Source: Pseudorhodobacter sp. MZDSW-24AT
GTDB lineage: Bacteria; Pseudomonadota; Alphaproteobacteria; Rhodobacterales; Rhodobacteraceae
Length of the DNA stretch: 64,000 bases
Assembly (NCBI RefSeq): GCF_002794355.1
Contig: NZ_PGOI01000009.1
Span: 332,222-396,221 of the forward strand
Direction of reading: 5' to 3'
This document shows, piece by piece, positions 56,085 to 64,000 of this stretch; within the stretch, counting starts at the first letter, position 1; every line of letters begins with the position of its first letter. The position numbers and the translations under genes were made by a program. The notes below the pieces were generated by a model, which saw only the letters and a program-made list of their open reading frames with translations, was not told where the DNA came from and searched no databases.

Positions 56085-56109
56085 CAGAGGCGCAGGTTAT
56101 GCGCCTCTG
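56085..56109 (-). terminator. Strong terminator after the outer-membrane protein gene
   Basis: Ten-base stem CAGAGGCGCA / TGCGCCTCTG with a 5-base loop. On the minus strand it is followed by ten T residues (56075-56084). Confidence 0.95.
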
Positions 56110-56134
56110 CTGATCTTGAAGCCGTAGGGTTTCC

Positions 56135-56812
56135 TTAGAAACGGAAGTTTGCGCCCAGCTTGATCTGGCCCAGTTTGGCTTTCAGCTCGCCATCGGTGTC
56201 CGGAACCGAGCCGAAATCGGTGTGGTTGTATTCCGCATAGCCCGAAACGCGCGGCGTAAAGCGATATTCCCCGCCCAAGCCAAAGGTGGTGCCTTTCAGG
56301 GTGCGGCCTTCGGTGAAGAAGGATTCGCCGTCGGTGGCGAAGACATTTCCTTTCGTGCGGGTGTGACCCAACAAACCATAGGCAAGGAACTGATCGTTGA
56401 CGGCATAACCCACCCGACCAAACACGGTCGCGGTGTTCTTCATCTCGACGCCGATGTCGAGACCTCCAAGGTCGCCGTTCAGCCCGGACTTGTATTTGCC
56501 GACGTTGTATTCGGCACCAAGACCCAGAACGAACTGGCCGAACTGCCAGTCATAACCGCCACGGATGGCCGCGCTCGCGCCATCGGGCTCAGCCAATGCG
56601 CCATCAAAGCCTTCTGCGGTCACTTCGCCATCGCCAAAGCTCAGGTTGCCACCCAGGTAGCCGCCGGTCCACGACGGAGCCGCTGCGGGCAGCGCCACGG
56701 CCACGGCCACTGGTTCTGCTTCCATCACGGGGGTCACGGGGCCGCCCGCCGAAGCGGCGGTGGCGGTCAATGCAACGCTGGTTGCGAGGGCTGCGAATCT
56801 CTTGATCATCAT
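56135..56812 (-). CDS. Outer-membrane beta-barrel protein (Omp25/OmpA-like)
   Basis: About 225 aa with a signal peptide (FAALATSVALTATAASA) and then an Omp25/porin-like beta-barrel: alternating hydrophobic/polar strands, WTGGYLGGNLSFG at the first strand, aromatic residues throughout and a C-terminal Phe (LGANFRF), as needed for BAM assembly. Function is structural or surface; no channel claim. ATGs at 56812 and 56809 both fit; the longer frame to 56845 is not supported. A TTAA-N7-TTAA site lies 27 bases upstream of the start. Confidence 0.88.
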   Translation of the reverse strand: MMIKRFAALATSVALTATAASAGGPVTPVMEAEPVAVAVALPAAAPSWTGGYLGGNLSFGDGEVTAEGFDGALAEPDGASAAIRGGYDWQFGQFVLGLGAEYNVGKYKSGLNGDLGGLDIGVEMKNTATVFGRVGYAVNDQFLAYGLLGHTRTKGNVFATDGESFFTEGRTLKGTTFGLGGEYRFTPRVSGYAEYNHTDFGSVPDTDGELKAKLGQIKLGANFRF

Positions 56813-56838
56813 GAGGACCTTTCCAATACAGAAAATTA

Positions 56839-56853
56839 TTAACAAATGGTTAA
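56839..56853. promoter_or_regulatory. CtrA-box-like site upstream of the Omp gene
   Basis: TTAACAAATGGTTAA is a perfect TTAA-N7-TTAA, the core of the CtrA consensus. It lies 27 bases from the Omp start codon. A close variant TTAA-N7-CTAA occurs at 57071-57085 ahead of the oxoprolinase gene. Assignment is by motif and position only. Confidence 0.45.
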
Positions 56854-57222
56854 TCGCTCCAGAGACACTGAGAGTCGACCCAAGGGCGGCATATTCGTGG
56901 TCACAAGCGAGTTATGTTGCGCATTTGCAACCGCCAATAGACAGGATCTGCCTCTGGAAAATGTCGGGCTCAGACGTGGCCTCCGCCCTGTCTGCGCCTT
57001 GCGCAGGGTGGCGGGTCGCTGCAACCATGGGCGGTCCCATGGATCAAGCCCGTTTCACGCGCGTAAAAAGTTAACGATTTCCTAATTGGGGAAGGTCAAC
57101 CATCTGAAAAATATAGGTTTCTCTTTGTGTAACACAGGGGGCATCGCGCCCTCATCTGCCCTTCACGGTTGACAGCGCCCGCCCCATGCCCCACCCAAAA
57201 GAGGGCAGAAAAGGGGGCGTTC
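56854..57222. other. Divergent intergenic region without a recognisable gene
   Basis: About 370 bases between the divergent Omp and oxoprolinase genes. Apart from the two TTAA-type sites (56839-56853 and 57071-57085) I see no tRNA, hairpin or convincing small ORF. The AT-rich last 150 bases are probably promoter sequence for the oxoprolinase gene. Confidence 0.6.
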
Positions 57223-60200
57223 ATGGCGGCGTGGGAATTCTGGATCGACCGGGGCGGCACCTTCACCGATGTGGTGGCCCAAACCCCCGACGGCCGCCTG
57301 CTGACCCGCAAGCTCCTCTCCGAAAACCCCGAGCGCTACCCCGATGCCGCCGTGCAGGGCATCCGCGACTGCCTCGGCCTCGCCCCCGAAGACCCCATCC
57401 CCGACGGCCAGATCGCCGCCGTCAAGATGGGCACCACCGTGGCCACCAATGCCCTGCTCGAACGCAAGGGCGAGCGGGTGCTGCTCCTGATCACCCAAGG
57501 CTTCGCTGACCTGCTCAGGATCGGCACGCAGGCCCGCCCTGATCTTTTCGCCCTTCATATCCAGCGCCCCGACCTGCTGCACGAAGCGGTGGCCGAGGTG
57601 CCCGGTCGCCTCGACGCCGCAGGGGCCGAGATCACCCCTCTGGACGAGCCCGCCACCCGCGCCGCCCTGCGCGCGGCCCATGCTCAAGGTCTGCGCGCGG
57701 TCGCGGTTGCCCTGATGCACGCCTACCTCAACCCCGCCCATGAGGTGCGCGTGGGCCAGATCGCGGCCGAGGAAGGCTTTACCCAGATCAGCCTGTCGCA
57801 TCAGGTCAGCCGTCTGGCCAAGCTGGTGGCGCGGGGCGATACCACGGTGGTCGACGCCTATCTCTCGCCGATCCTCCGCCGCTATGTGGCGCAGGTGGAG
57901 GGCGCGCTGGACATGGGCCGCGCCACGGGGCGGCTGCTGTTCATGCAATCCTCGGGCGGGCTGACCGAAGCGCACCGCTTCATGGGCAAGGATGCGATCC
58001 TGTCCGGTCCGGCGGGCGGCATCGTCGGCATGGTCCAGACCGCGCAAGCCGCCGGATTTGACCGGCTGATCGGTTTTGACATGGGCGGCACCTCGACGGA
58101 TGTCAGCCACTATGCCGGCCACTATGAGCGAAGCTTTGAAACCGAAGTCGCGGGCGTGCGGATGCGCGCGCCGATGATGGATATTCACACGGTGGCAGCA
58201 GGCGGTGGATCGGTGTGCAGCTTCCAAGATGGTCGCCTGCAAGTGGGCCCCGAAAGCGCAGGCGCAAACCCCGGACCCGCCTCCTATGGCCGCGGCGGGC
58301 CGCTGACGATCACCGATTGCAACGTGGTGCTGGGCCGTCTGTCGCCCGATCACTTTCCGGCGGTCTTCGGCCCCGAAGGCACGGCGCCTTTGGATGCGCA
58401 GGCTGCACTGGCCCGGTGCACCGCGATTGCCGACGAGATCGCGGCAGCCACCGGCCGCGCCAAGATGAGCCCGCAAGAGCTTGCCACCGGTTTTTTGCGC
58501 ATTGCCATCGACAATATGGCCCATGCGATCAAGAAAATCTCGGTGCAGCGGGGGCATGATGTGACGGGCTACACCTTGCAGTGCTTTGGCGGGGCAGGGG
58601 GGCAGCATGCATGCGGAGTTGCCGACGCGCTTGGGATGACGCGGATTTTCCTGCATCCCTTTGCCGGGGTGCTGTCCGCTTATGGCATGGGGTTGGCCGA
58701 AATCCGCGCGCTGCACGAGGTGCAGTTCGAGGCGCCATTGGCGGACATTGATGCCGCGCGCGCGCGGCTGAATGAGATCACCGCCGTTGTGCGCGACGAG
58801 GTGGCGGCGCAGGGGGCCACAACGCCGCGTCTCTTGGCGCGCGCGCATCTGCGCTATGACGGCTCGCACCAGCCGCTGGAAGTGGCGTTCGACGATGCCG
58901 AAGCGATGCGCGTGGCGTTCGAGGCGGCACATCACGCGCGGTTTGGCTTTGCCTCGCCCGAGCGTGCGGTGCTGTTCGACATGCTGGCGGTCGAGGCGAT
59001 CGGCGATGGCGCGCGCCTGCCACCTGCGCAGGCGCCAAAGCCGCAGGCCATTGCGCCCACCCCGGTGCAAGTCTGGCTGGACGACTGGACCGAGGTGCCG
59101 CTTTATGACCGTGACATTTTGGCCGAAGGCACGCAGATCACCGGGCCCGCCATTCTGCGCGAGGCTACCGGCACGGTGGTGGTCGAGCCCGGCTGGCAGG
59201 CGCGCGTGGATGCGGCCGCCAACCTGATCCTTGAGCGCAAGCTGCCCTTGGTGCGCGACCATGCGGTTGGCACCGACGCGGATCCGGTGCTGCTGGAGGT
59301 GTTCAACAACCTGTTCATGTCGGTGGCCGATCAGATGGGGGCTGCGCTTGCCAATACGGCATGGTCGGTCAACATTAAGGAACGACTGGATTTTTCCTGC
59401 GCGATCTTCGACGCGCAGGGCGATCTGGTGGCCAATGCCCCGCATGTTCCGGTGCATCTGGGCAGCATGTCGCATGCGGTAAAGGTGGTCATTCAGGCCA
59501 CCCGAGGCCGCGCGCGCCCGGGCGATGCTTGGATGCTGAACAGCCCCTATAATGGCGGTACCCATTTGCCGGATGTCACTGTGATCACGCCGGTCTTTCT
59601 GGAGGGCGTGCCGGTGTTCTGGCTGGGGTCGCGAGGGCACCATGCCGATATCGGCGGGCGCACGCCGGGCTCTTCTCCGCCTGACAGCCGTCACATCGAA
59701 GAGGAGGGCGTGCTGATTGACCTGTTCTTGCTGGTAGAGCAAGGACGTCTGCGCGAAGAGGCGACACGGGAGCTTTTGGCGCAGGGGCGCTATCCGGCGC
59801 GGTCGATTGCCCAGAACATGGCGGATCTCAAGGCGCAGATCGCGGCCAATGAAACCGGACGGCGCGAGCTTTTGCGCGTTGTGGCCACCTATGGGGCCGA
59901 TGTGGTCTCGGCCTATATGGCGCATGTGCAGGACAATGCCGAGGCTTGCGTGCGTGCGGTGATCGACCGGTTGGAGGATGGTGATTTCACTTATCCCATG
60001 GACATCGGGAGCACGATCCGCGTGGCGGTGCGGGTCGACCGGGCCGCGCGCAGGGCCGTGGTGGATTTTACCGGCACCTCGGCGCAACATGCGGGCAATT
60101 ACAACGCCCCGGCGGCTGTTGCGCGCGCGGTGGTGCTTTACGTCTTTCGCACGCTGGTGGGGAAACCCATTCCGCTGAACGAAGGCTGCCTGCGGCCGCT

Positions 60201-60801
60201 GACCATTCTTTTGCCCGAAGGCAGCCTGCTGAACCCACAGGCGCCCGCGGCGGTGATTGCGGGCAATACCGAGGTATCACAGGCCGCCTGCAACGCATTG
60301 TACGGTGCCTTGGGCGTGATGGCGTGTTCGCAAGGCACGATGAACAATTTTGTCTGGGGCAATGCACAGTTCCAGAATTATGAAACCATCGCGGGCGGAA
60401 CCGGGGCAGGCCCCGGTTTCGCGGGGTGCGATGCGGTGCAAAGCCAAATGACCAACACCCGGATGACCGACCCGGAAATTCTGGAAAAGCGTTTCCCGGT
60501 GCGGCTGGAGCGCTTTGCCATCCGGCGCGGATCGGGGGGTGCTGGCCAATGGCCGGGCGGCGATGGCGCGCTGCGGCGGATGCGTTTTCTGGAAGCGGTG
60601 ACGGTGACCACGCTCTGCGGAAGCCGCCGGGTCGCACCCTTTGGCGCGGCGGGTGGTGCGACAGGAGCGGTGGGTGAAAACCGGGTGATCTGGCCCGATG
60701 GCCGCACCGAAATCTTGCAAGGCAATGACGAGCGCACCTTGCCCGCCGACGCCGTCTTCGAGATGCGCACGCCCGGCGGGGGAGGTTGGGGCGCGGCTTA
60801 G
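57223..60801 (+). CDS. Fused 5-oxoprolinase/hydantoinase (HyuA-HyuB)
   Basis: 1192-aa ATP-dependent hydrolase that opens 5-oxoproline (or a hydantoin) to the open-chain acid. The N-terminal half is HyuA-like ([47 protein letters not shown]) and the C-terminal half is HyuB-like ([42 protein letters not shown] end), the organisation of eukaryotic and many bacterial oxoprolinases. The ATG at 57223 has GGGGG 5 bases upstream; the frame opens earlier without support. The adjoining genes do not extend the pathway; glutathione turnover is the usual link. Confidence 0.93.
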   Translation: MAAWEFWIDRGGTFTDVVAQTPDGRLLTRKLLSENPERYPDAAVQGIRDCLGLAPEDPIPDGQIAAVKMGTTVATNALLERKGERVLLLITQGFADLLRIGTQARPDLFALHIQRPDLLHEAVAEVPGRLDAAGAEITPLDEPATRAALRAAHAQGLRAVAVALMHAYLNPAHEVRVGQIAAEEGFTQISLSHQVSRLAKLVARGDTTVVDAYLSPILRRYVAQVEGALDMGRATGRLLFMQSSGGLTEAHRFMGKDAILSGPAGGIVGMVQTAQAAGFDRLIGFDMGGTSTDVSHYAGHYERSFETEVAGVRMRAPMMDIHTVAAGGGSVCSFQDGRLQVGPESAGANPGPASYGRGGPLTITDCNVVLGRLSPDHFPAVFGPEGTAPLDAQAALARCTAIADEIAAATGRAKMSPQELATGFLRIAIDNMAHAIKKISVQRGHDVTGYTLQCFGGAGGQHACGVADALGMTRIFLHPFAGVLSAYGMGLAEIRALHEVQFEAPLADIDAARARLNEITAVVRDEVAAQGATTPRLLARAHLRYDGSHQPLEVAFDDAEAMRVAFEAAHHARFGFASPERAVLFDMLAVEAIGDGARLPPAQAPKPQAIAPTPVQVWLDDWTEVPLYDRDILAEGTQITGPAILREATGTVVVEPGWQARVDAAANLILERKLPLVRDHAVGTDADPVLLEVFNNLFMSVADQMGAALANTAWSVNIKERLDFSCAIFDAQGDLVANAPHVPVHLGSMSHAVKVVIQATRGRARPGDAWMLNSPYNGGTHLPDVTVITPVFLEGVPVFWLGSRGHHADIGGRTPGSSPPDSRHIEEEGVLIDLFLLVEQGRLREEATRELLAQGRYPARSIAQNMADLKAQIAANETGRRELLRVVATYGADVVSAYMAHVQDNAEACVRAVIDRLEDGDFTYPMDIGSTIRVAVRVDRAARRAVVDFTGTSAQHAGNYNAPAAVARAVVLYVFRTLVGKPIPLNEGCLRPLTILLPEGSLLNPQAPAAVIAGNTEVSQAACNALYGALGVMACSQGTMNNFVWGNAQFQNYETIAGGTGAGPGFAGCDAVQSQMTNTRMTDPEILEKRFPVRLERFAIRRGSGGAGQWPGGDGALRRMRFLEAVTVTTLCGSRRVAPFGAAGGATGAVGENRVIWPDGRTEILQGNDERTLPADAVFEMRTPGGGGWGAA

Positions 60802-60912
60802 GCGGGCGGGGGCGTGCAGGCGCGCGGCGCTCCAAAAGCCGCGAGCGCAGCCGTTGCGAAACCGGCCTGCGCGCCCCATCTGATCTGAGATCAGTTCCAC
60901 AGGAGTGTCGAT

Positions 60913-61626
60913 ATGTTCAACGCGAAGTCTTTGCTTGATTCCGTGATCGGTCAGGTCACGCAGGCCACCGGCGGCAAGCCCGGCGCACAGGGCGCAGGCG
61001 ACCTTGGAAAAATGGCGAAGGATTTGTGGAGCGGCCAATCCACCTTGGGCAAAGGGGCCATGGCAGGCGGGTTGATGAGCATCCTGATGACCAAGGGCGG
61101 GCGCAAGATGCTGGGGACAGGCGTCAAGGTGGGGGGCGCTGCCTTGATCGGCGGGCTTGCCTATAAGGCCTATCAGGATTGGCAAGCGGGCAAGGCGATC
61201 ACCGCGCAGCCGGGCCCGGTGGCTTTGCCGCAACCCGAAGGCACGCGCTTTTTGCCATCCGACGCCGCACAGGCCAATGACCTGTCGGCGCGCCTGCTGC
61301 AAGCCATGGTGGCGGCGGCCAAGGCTGACGGGCATGTCACCCCCGAAGAGCGCGCGCGGATCGATGCGCAACTCGCCGCTTTGGGGTTGGAGGCCGAGGC
61401 AGCGGCCCTGATCGCCGCCGAACTGGACGCACCGCTGGATGCCGGACGCATTGCGGCGCTTGCCCGCAGCGAGGAGGAAGCCGCCGAGATCTACGCTGCC
61501 TCCTTGCTGACAGTGGACAGCGAAGGGGCCGCAGAAAAAGGCTATCTGGCGATGCTGGCGGCCCGTCTTAAGCTGGACCCCGGTCTGGTGGCGCATCTGC
61601 ATGCCAATGCCCAGGCTTTGACCTGA
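60913..61626 (+). CDS. DUF533/TerB-like protein (YebE family)
   Basis: 237-aa protein: an N-terminal region with hydrophobic glycine-rich segment (MAGGLMSILMTKGGRKMLGTGVKVGGAALIGGLAYKAYQDW) and a C-terminal helical DUF533 domain with a TerB-like acidic pattern (AKADGHVTPEERARIDAQLAALGL). Family function is unknown; tellurite or stress resistance is only a domain-name association. GGAG precedes the ATG. An intergenic repeat hairpin follows. Confidence 0.85.
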   Translation: MFNAKSLLDSVIGQVTQATGGKPGAQGAGDLGKMAKDLWSGQSTLGKGAMAGGLMSILMTKGGRKMLGTGVKVGGAALIGGLAYKAYQDWQAGKAITAQPGPVALPQPEGTRFLPSDAAQANDLSARLLQAMVAAAKADGHVTPEERARIDAQLAALGLEAEAAALIAAELDAPLDAGRIAALARSEEEAAEIYAASLLTVDSEGAAEKGYLAMLAARLKLDPGLVAHLHANAQALT

Positions 61627-61649
61627 GGCGGCACGGAAGGTGACGCACC

Positions 61650-61690
61650 CCGGGGGCGCTGCCCCCGGACCCCCGGAGTATTTGCGAAAG
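61650..61690 (+). repeat. Dispersed repeat, CGGAGTATTT type, with a GC hairpin
   Basis: CCGGGGGC-GCT-GCCCCCGG (61650-61668) followed by ACCCCCGGAGTATTTGCGAAAG. The hairpin plus AT-rich tail may terminate the DUF533 gene and also the convergent P450 gene. Confidence 0.7.
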
Positions 61691-61703
61691 GTGCAAAGCG
61701 GGA

Positions 61704-63083
61704 TCAGGCGGGCGTGACCTGCAGCCAGACCCCGCCTTCGGGGCGAAGCGTGAGGATCATGACAGGTTTGGGGCTTTTGCCCGGCACAAGATCAAAGCGG
61801 AAGCGGGCGAGCAGGGTGGCGAGGATGATCACCGCCTCTTGCAGCGCGAAATTCGCGCCAATGCAGACGCGGGGACCATCGCCAAAGGGCAGGTAGGCAT
61901 AACGGTCCACCGGCCTCTCTGCGCTGAACCGATCGGGATCAAAGCGGTCGGGTCTGTTCCACAGCGCGTGGTGGCGGTGGAGCGCATAGATGGGCAAGAT
62001 TACCGTATCTCCGGGCTCCACCGACCGCCCGCACAGCCGATCGGTGGCTTGCGCCGTGCGCGAAAGGAAAGCCGCCGGCGGGTAAAGGCGCAGGGTTTCG
62101 TCCACGATGCGGCGGATCAGGGGCAGGGCCGCGACATCAGCCGCCGTGGCGGCCCTGCCCCCCAAGGCGGCCTGCGCCTCGGCCCGCGCGGCTGCTTGGA
62201 TGGCAGGCGCGAAGGCGCACAGATAAAGCGCCCAAGACAGGGTGAGCGCGGTGGTTTCATGACCGGCGACGATGAAGGTGAGCAGGTTGTCGCGCAACTC
62301 TGCCGTGGTCATCTTGCGGCCCGTTTTGGGGTCTTCGCCAGCCAGCAGCAGATCCAGAAGATCGGGGATGCCCGGGTTGCCTTCGATGCGGCGACGCTGG
62401 ATCGACGCGTCAGCGACCCGCTTCATCTGCCGCATCGCCGCGCCCGACATCAGGCGTCCCGGACGGGGCACCCATCCCGGAGCCCCGAGGATGTCGAGCA
62501 GCGACACCCGGGCGGTTTGGGCCATGTAATCCTCGATGGCCCGGTGAACCGCGGCGCGGTCAAACCCGGCGCCATCCGAGAAGGTCACGTCGGAAATCAC
62601 CTCGAAGGTCGCGATCACCATTTCGTCATAACAGTTCACCGCACGGCCTTGGCCTTGGGCGATGCGCGCGGCAGCGCGTTCGGCCGCCGCCGTCATCACC
62701 GGAGCAAGGGCGGCGACGTTGCGATGGCTGAACACCGGCGCGGCAGTGCGCCGCTGCCACAGCCACTCCTGCCCTTCGGCGACGAAAAGGCTGTCTCCGA
62801 TGGCCGGCTCCAAGATCAGCTTGGTCACCACGGATTTGGGGTAATTGGACACATTGTCCCGCAAGATGTGGCGCAAGGCTTCGGGGTCCATCACCATGTG
62901 CCAACGCTTCCCGGTGCGCCCGGACAGGATGGGCGCTTGGGTTGCGATCTGGGGGATCAGTTCCAGAATATTGCGCCGCCCCGCCGACAGCGAGCCAAAG
63001 ACCCCCAAGGGACGGGTCGCCAAGGGCACTTTGACGGGCTCGTCCGCAAAGTCTGTGCGAGGTAGAGGGGGCTGGTCGGTCAT
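61704..63083 (-). CDS. Cytochrome P450
   Basis: 459-aa heme-thiolate monooxygenase. The I-helix AGHETT motif, the ExxR motif ETLRLYPP, and the heme-binding loop FGDGPRVCIG with the axial Cys are all present, in the right order and distance. Soluble, with no membrane anchor, so it should use ferredoxin/reductase partners; none lies nearby. Substrate and CYP family are unknown; resemblance to CYP102/CYP-type fatty-acid hydroxylases is not claimed. Divergent from the lipoprotein gene. Confidence 0.95.
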   Translation of the reverse strand: MTDQPPLPRTDFADEPVKVPLATRPLGVFGSLSAGRRNILELIPQIATQAPILSGRTGKRWHMVMDPEALRHILRDNVSNYPKSVVTKLILEPAIGDSLFVAEGQEWLWQRRTAAPVFSHRNVAALAPVMTAAAERAAARIAQGQGRAVNCYDEMVIATFEVISDVTFSDGAGFDRAAVHRAIEDYMAQTARVSLLDILGAPGWVPRPGRLMSGAAMRQMKRVADASIQRRRIEGNPGIPDLLDLLLAGEDPKTGRKMTTAELRDNLLTFIVAGHETTALTLSWALYLCAFAPAIQAAARAEAQAALGGRAATAADVAALPLIRRIVDETLRLYPPAAFLSRTAQATDRLCGRSVEPGDTVILPIYALHRHHALWNRPDRFDPDRFSAERPVDRYAYLPFGDGPRVCIGANFALQEAVIILATLLARFRFDLVPGKSPKPVMILTLRPEGGVWLQVTPA

Positions 63084-63204
63084 GCTGGCTCCGGCTTTGG
63101 GGTTGAGATAGGCGGATTTGCGCTGCTGTCACCCATCTGCGCCCGCTTGCGCGACCTTGCGCCACGGGCTATCCCCAAAAGAGACCCTTGCAAGGAAGCT
63201 GCCC

Positions 63205-63837
63205 ATGACCTGCACCCGCCCGCTTGGCCCGCGTCTGTTCGGCCTTGGCCTGTGCCTGACCCTGTTGCTCGGCTGTGCCAGAAACGATCTGGCGGATGCC
63301 CCGGTGCCGCTGGGGGATTTCGCGCTTGGCCTGAACATCGTGGTGACCGACAAGACGCAAAAGGTGCCGATCTCGCGCGAGGCCTCAGGCGAGGAATGGC
63401 AAGCCGCGATGAAAAAGGCGGTGGCGGACCGTTTTGGTCGCTACCAAGGCACCAAGCTGTACAACATTGGCATATCGGTTGATGGCTATGCGCTCGCGCC
63501 GCCCGGCATCCCCGTCGTGGCCGCGCCAAAATCCATTCTGGTGATCACGGCCAATGTCTGGGACGATGCCGCAGGTCAGAAGCTGAACGCCGAAGGCAAG
63601 CAGATCACGGTCTTTGAAAGCCTTTCGGGCGAAACCGTCATCGGCACCGGGATCACCCGCACCAAGCAGCAGCAAATGGATGCGCTGTCCTTCAACGCGG
63701 TGAAACGTGTGGAGGAGTGGTTCCTTGAAAACCCGGAATGGTTTGGTTTGCCACCGATTGACCGGCCCAGTGCAGCGGACGCCCCGACAGTGGTGAGCGC
63801 CCCGATGGCTTCCGCCGAGGCGGTTCCGGCGCGCTGA
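63205..63837 (+). CDS. Predicted lipoprotein of unknown function
   Basis: 210-aa exported lipoprotein: signal segment RLFGLGLCLTLLLGCAR with lipobox LLLGC, cleavage at Cys. The mature region (ADAPVPLGDFALGLNIVVTDKTQKVPISREASG, AMKKAVADRFGRYQGTKLYNIGISVDGYAL) has alternating strands and helices but no motif I recognise; the pattern recalls other small envelope lipoproteins of Rhodobacterales. ATG at 63205 with AAGGA upstream is preferred; the frame is open to 63118. Upstream of tuf but probably separately transcribed. Confidence 0.78.
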   Translation: MTCTRPLGPRLFGLGLCLTLLLGCARNDLADAPVPLGDFALGLNIVVTDKTQKVPISREASGEEWQAAMKKAVADRFGRYQGTKLYNIGISVDGYALAPPGIPVVAAPKSILVITANVWDDAAGQKLNAEGKQITVFESLSGETVIGTGITRTKQQQMDALSFNAVKRVEEWFLENPEWFGLPPIDRPSAADAPTVVSAPMASAEAVPAR

Positions 63838-63956
63838 CCTGCGGGAAGCGGCAAGTCAGGCTTGATTTCCCCGCATTTACAGCTTACTTCGCCGCCCGTG
63901 TAGCATGGAGCCCGCGCCTTTTGGTGCTGGCCCCCCGAATCCAAAGGCGCTGGCGA

Positions 63957-64000
63957 ATGGCAAAGGCAAAGTTTGAACGGAACAAACCGCACGTCAACAT
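63957..64000 (+). CDS. tuf: Elongation factor Tu (5' end only)
   Basis: The last 44 bases encode MAKAKFERNKPHVN, the conserved N-terminus of EF-Tu, the GTPase that brings aminoacyl-tRNA to the ribosome. The gene continues beyond the window. AAAGG precedes the ATG. The upstream neighbour is a lipoprotein gene, not fusA, so this is probably a tuf copy outside the main str operon. Confidence 0.92.
   Translation, partial: MAKAKFERNKPHVN

Noticed and set aside
57163..60090. 975-codon minus-strand frame opposite the oxoprolinase
   Set aside because: The plus-strand frame carries clear HyuA/HyuB motifs; the minus-strand translation is Arg/His/Gly-rich without any domain.

Overview
The window is a GC-rich, gene-dense stretch of an alphaproteobacterial chromosome, most likely from the family Rhodobacteraceae (Rhodobacter/Tabrizicola/Gemmobacter-like). 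The family call rests on recognisable proteins (RlmN, panB/panC, the glpSTPQUV-type glycerol transporter, DUF2794, an IalB-like protein, a ReAV-type asparaginase), a possible CtrA box (TTAA-N7-TTAA), and intergenic repeats ending in GGATATTT..GAACAGATG or CGGAGTATTT. It is inference from memory of families; no search was run. There is no phage, insertion sequence, CRISPR array or rRNA. One tRNA is present, and the first 15 codons of tuf (EF-Tu) lie at the right edge.

Layout. 85-7695: housekeeping genes, mostly on the minus strand (fatty-acid desaturase, rlmN, IalB-like protein, NlpC/P60 peptidase, leucyl aminopeptidase), plus a ReAV-type asparaginase and a DUF2794 gene on plus. 7840-9830: carbonic anhydrase, SbtA-type bicarbonate permease and SbtB-type PII protein as a compact bicarbonate-uptake operon. 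9905-15842: asd, two MFS transporters, an aldo/keto reductase and a Gfo/Idh/MocA dehydrogenase on minus. 15850-19249: a GntR regulator divergent from an SsuD-like flavin monooxygenase, an aldo/keto reductase and a flavin reductase; this matches the enzyme set for oxidative desulfonation of a sulfo-sugar and is the best candidate here for an unassigned pathway. 19385-21063: panB-panC.

21239-30773: cupin, EamA exporter, L,D-transpeptidase, a large secreted beta-propeller/esterase-like protein, a YeaQ-type membrane protein, creatinase, a YghU-type glutathione transferase, DoxX, an atypical SDR and a P1 peptidase. 30807-34826: MltB-type lytic transglycosylase, a HyuA-type hydantoinase, tRNA-Met and dgkA. 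35120-42793: an RND efflux pair, a TetR regulator, and a two-gene molybdenum hydroxylase (2Fe-2S plus molybdopterin subunit) divergent from tetR.

42852-54318 is a complete glycerol and glycerol-3-phosphate regulon: glpR divergent from glpD-glpS-glpT-glpP-glpQ-glpU-glpV, then glpK and an iron-type alcohol dehydrogenase. Glycerol enters through the ABC transporter, GlpK phosphorylates it, GlpD oxidises it to dihydroxyacetone phosphate, and GlpR is the expected repressor. The two transporter ATPases look complementary, with one intact and one degenerate ATP site. 54345-64000: an NhaC antiporter, an outer-membrane beta-barrel protein, a fused 5-oxoprolinase/hydantoinase, a DUF533 protein, a cytochrome P450, a lipoprotein and the start of tuf. 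Several starts were moved inward from the longest reading frame on the basis of ribosome-binding sites, stop-start overlaps or family lengths.
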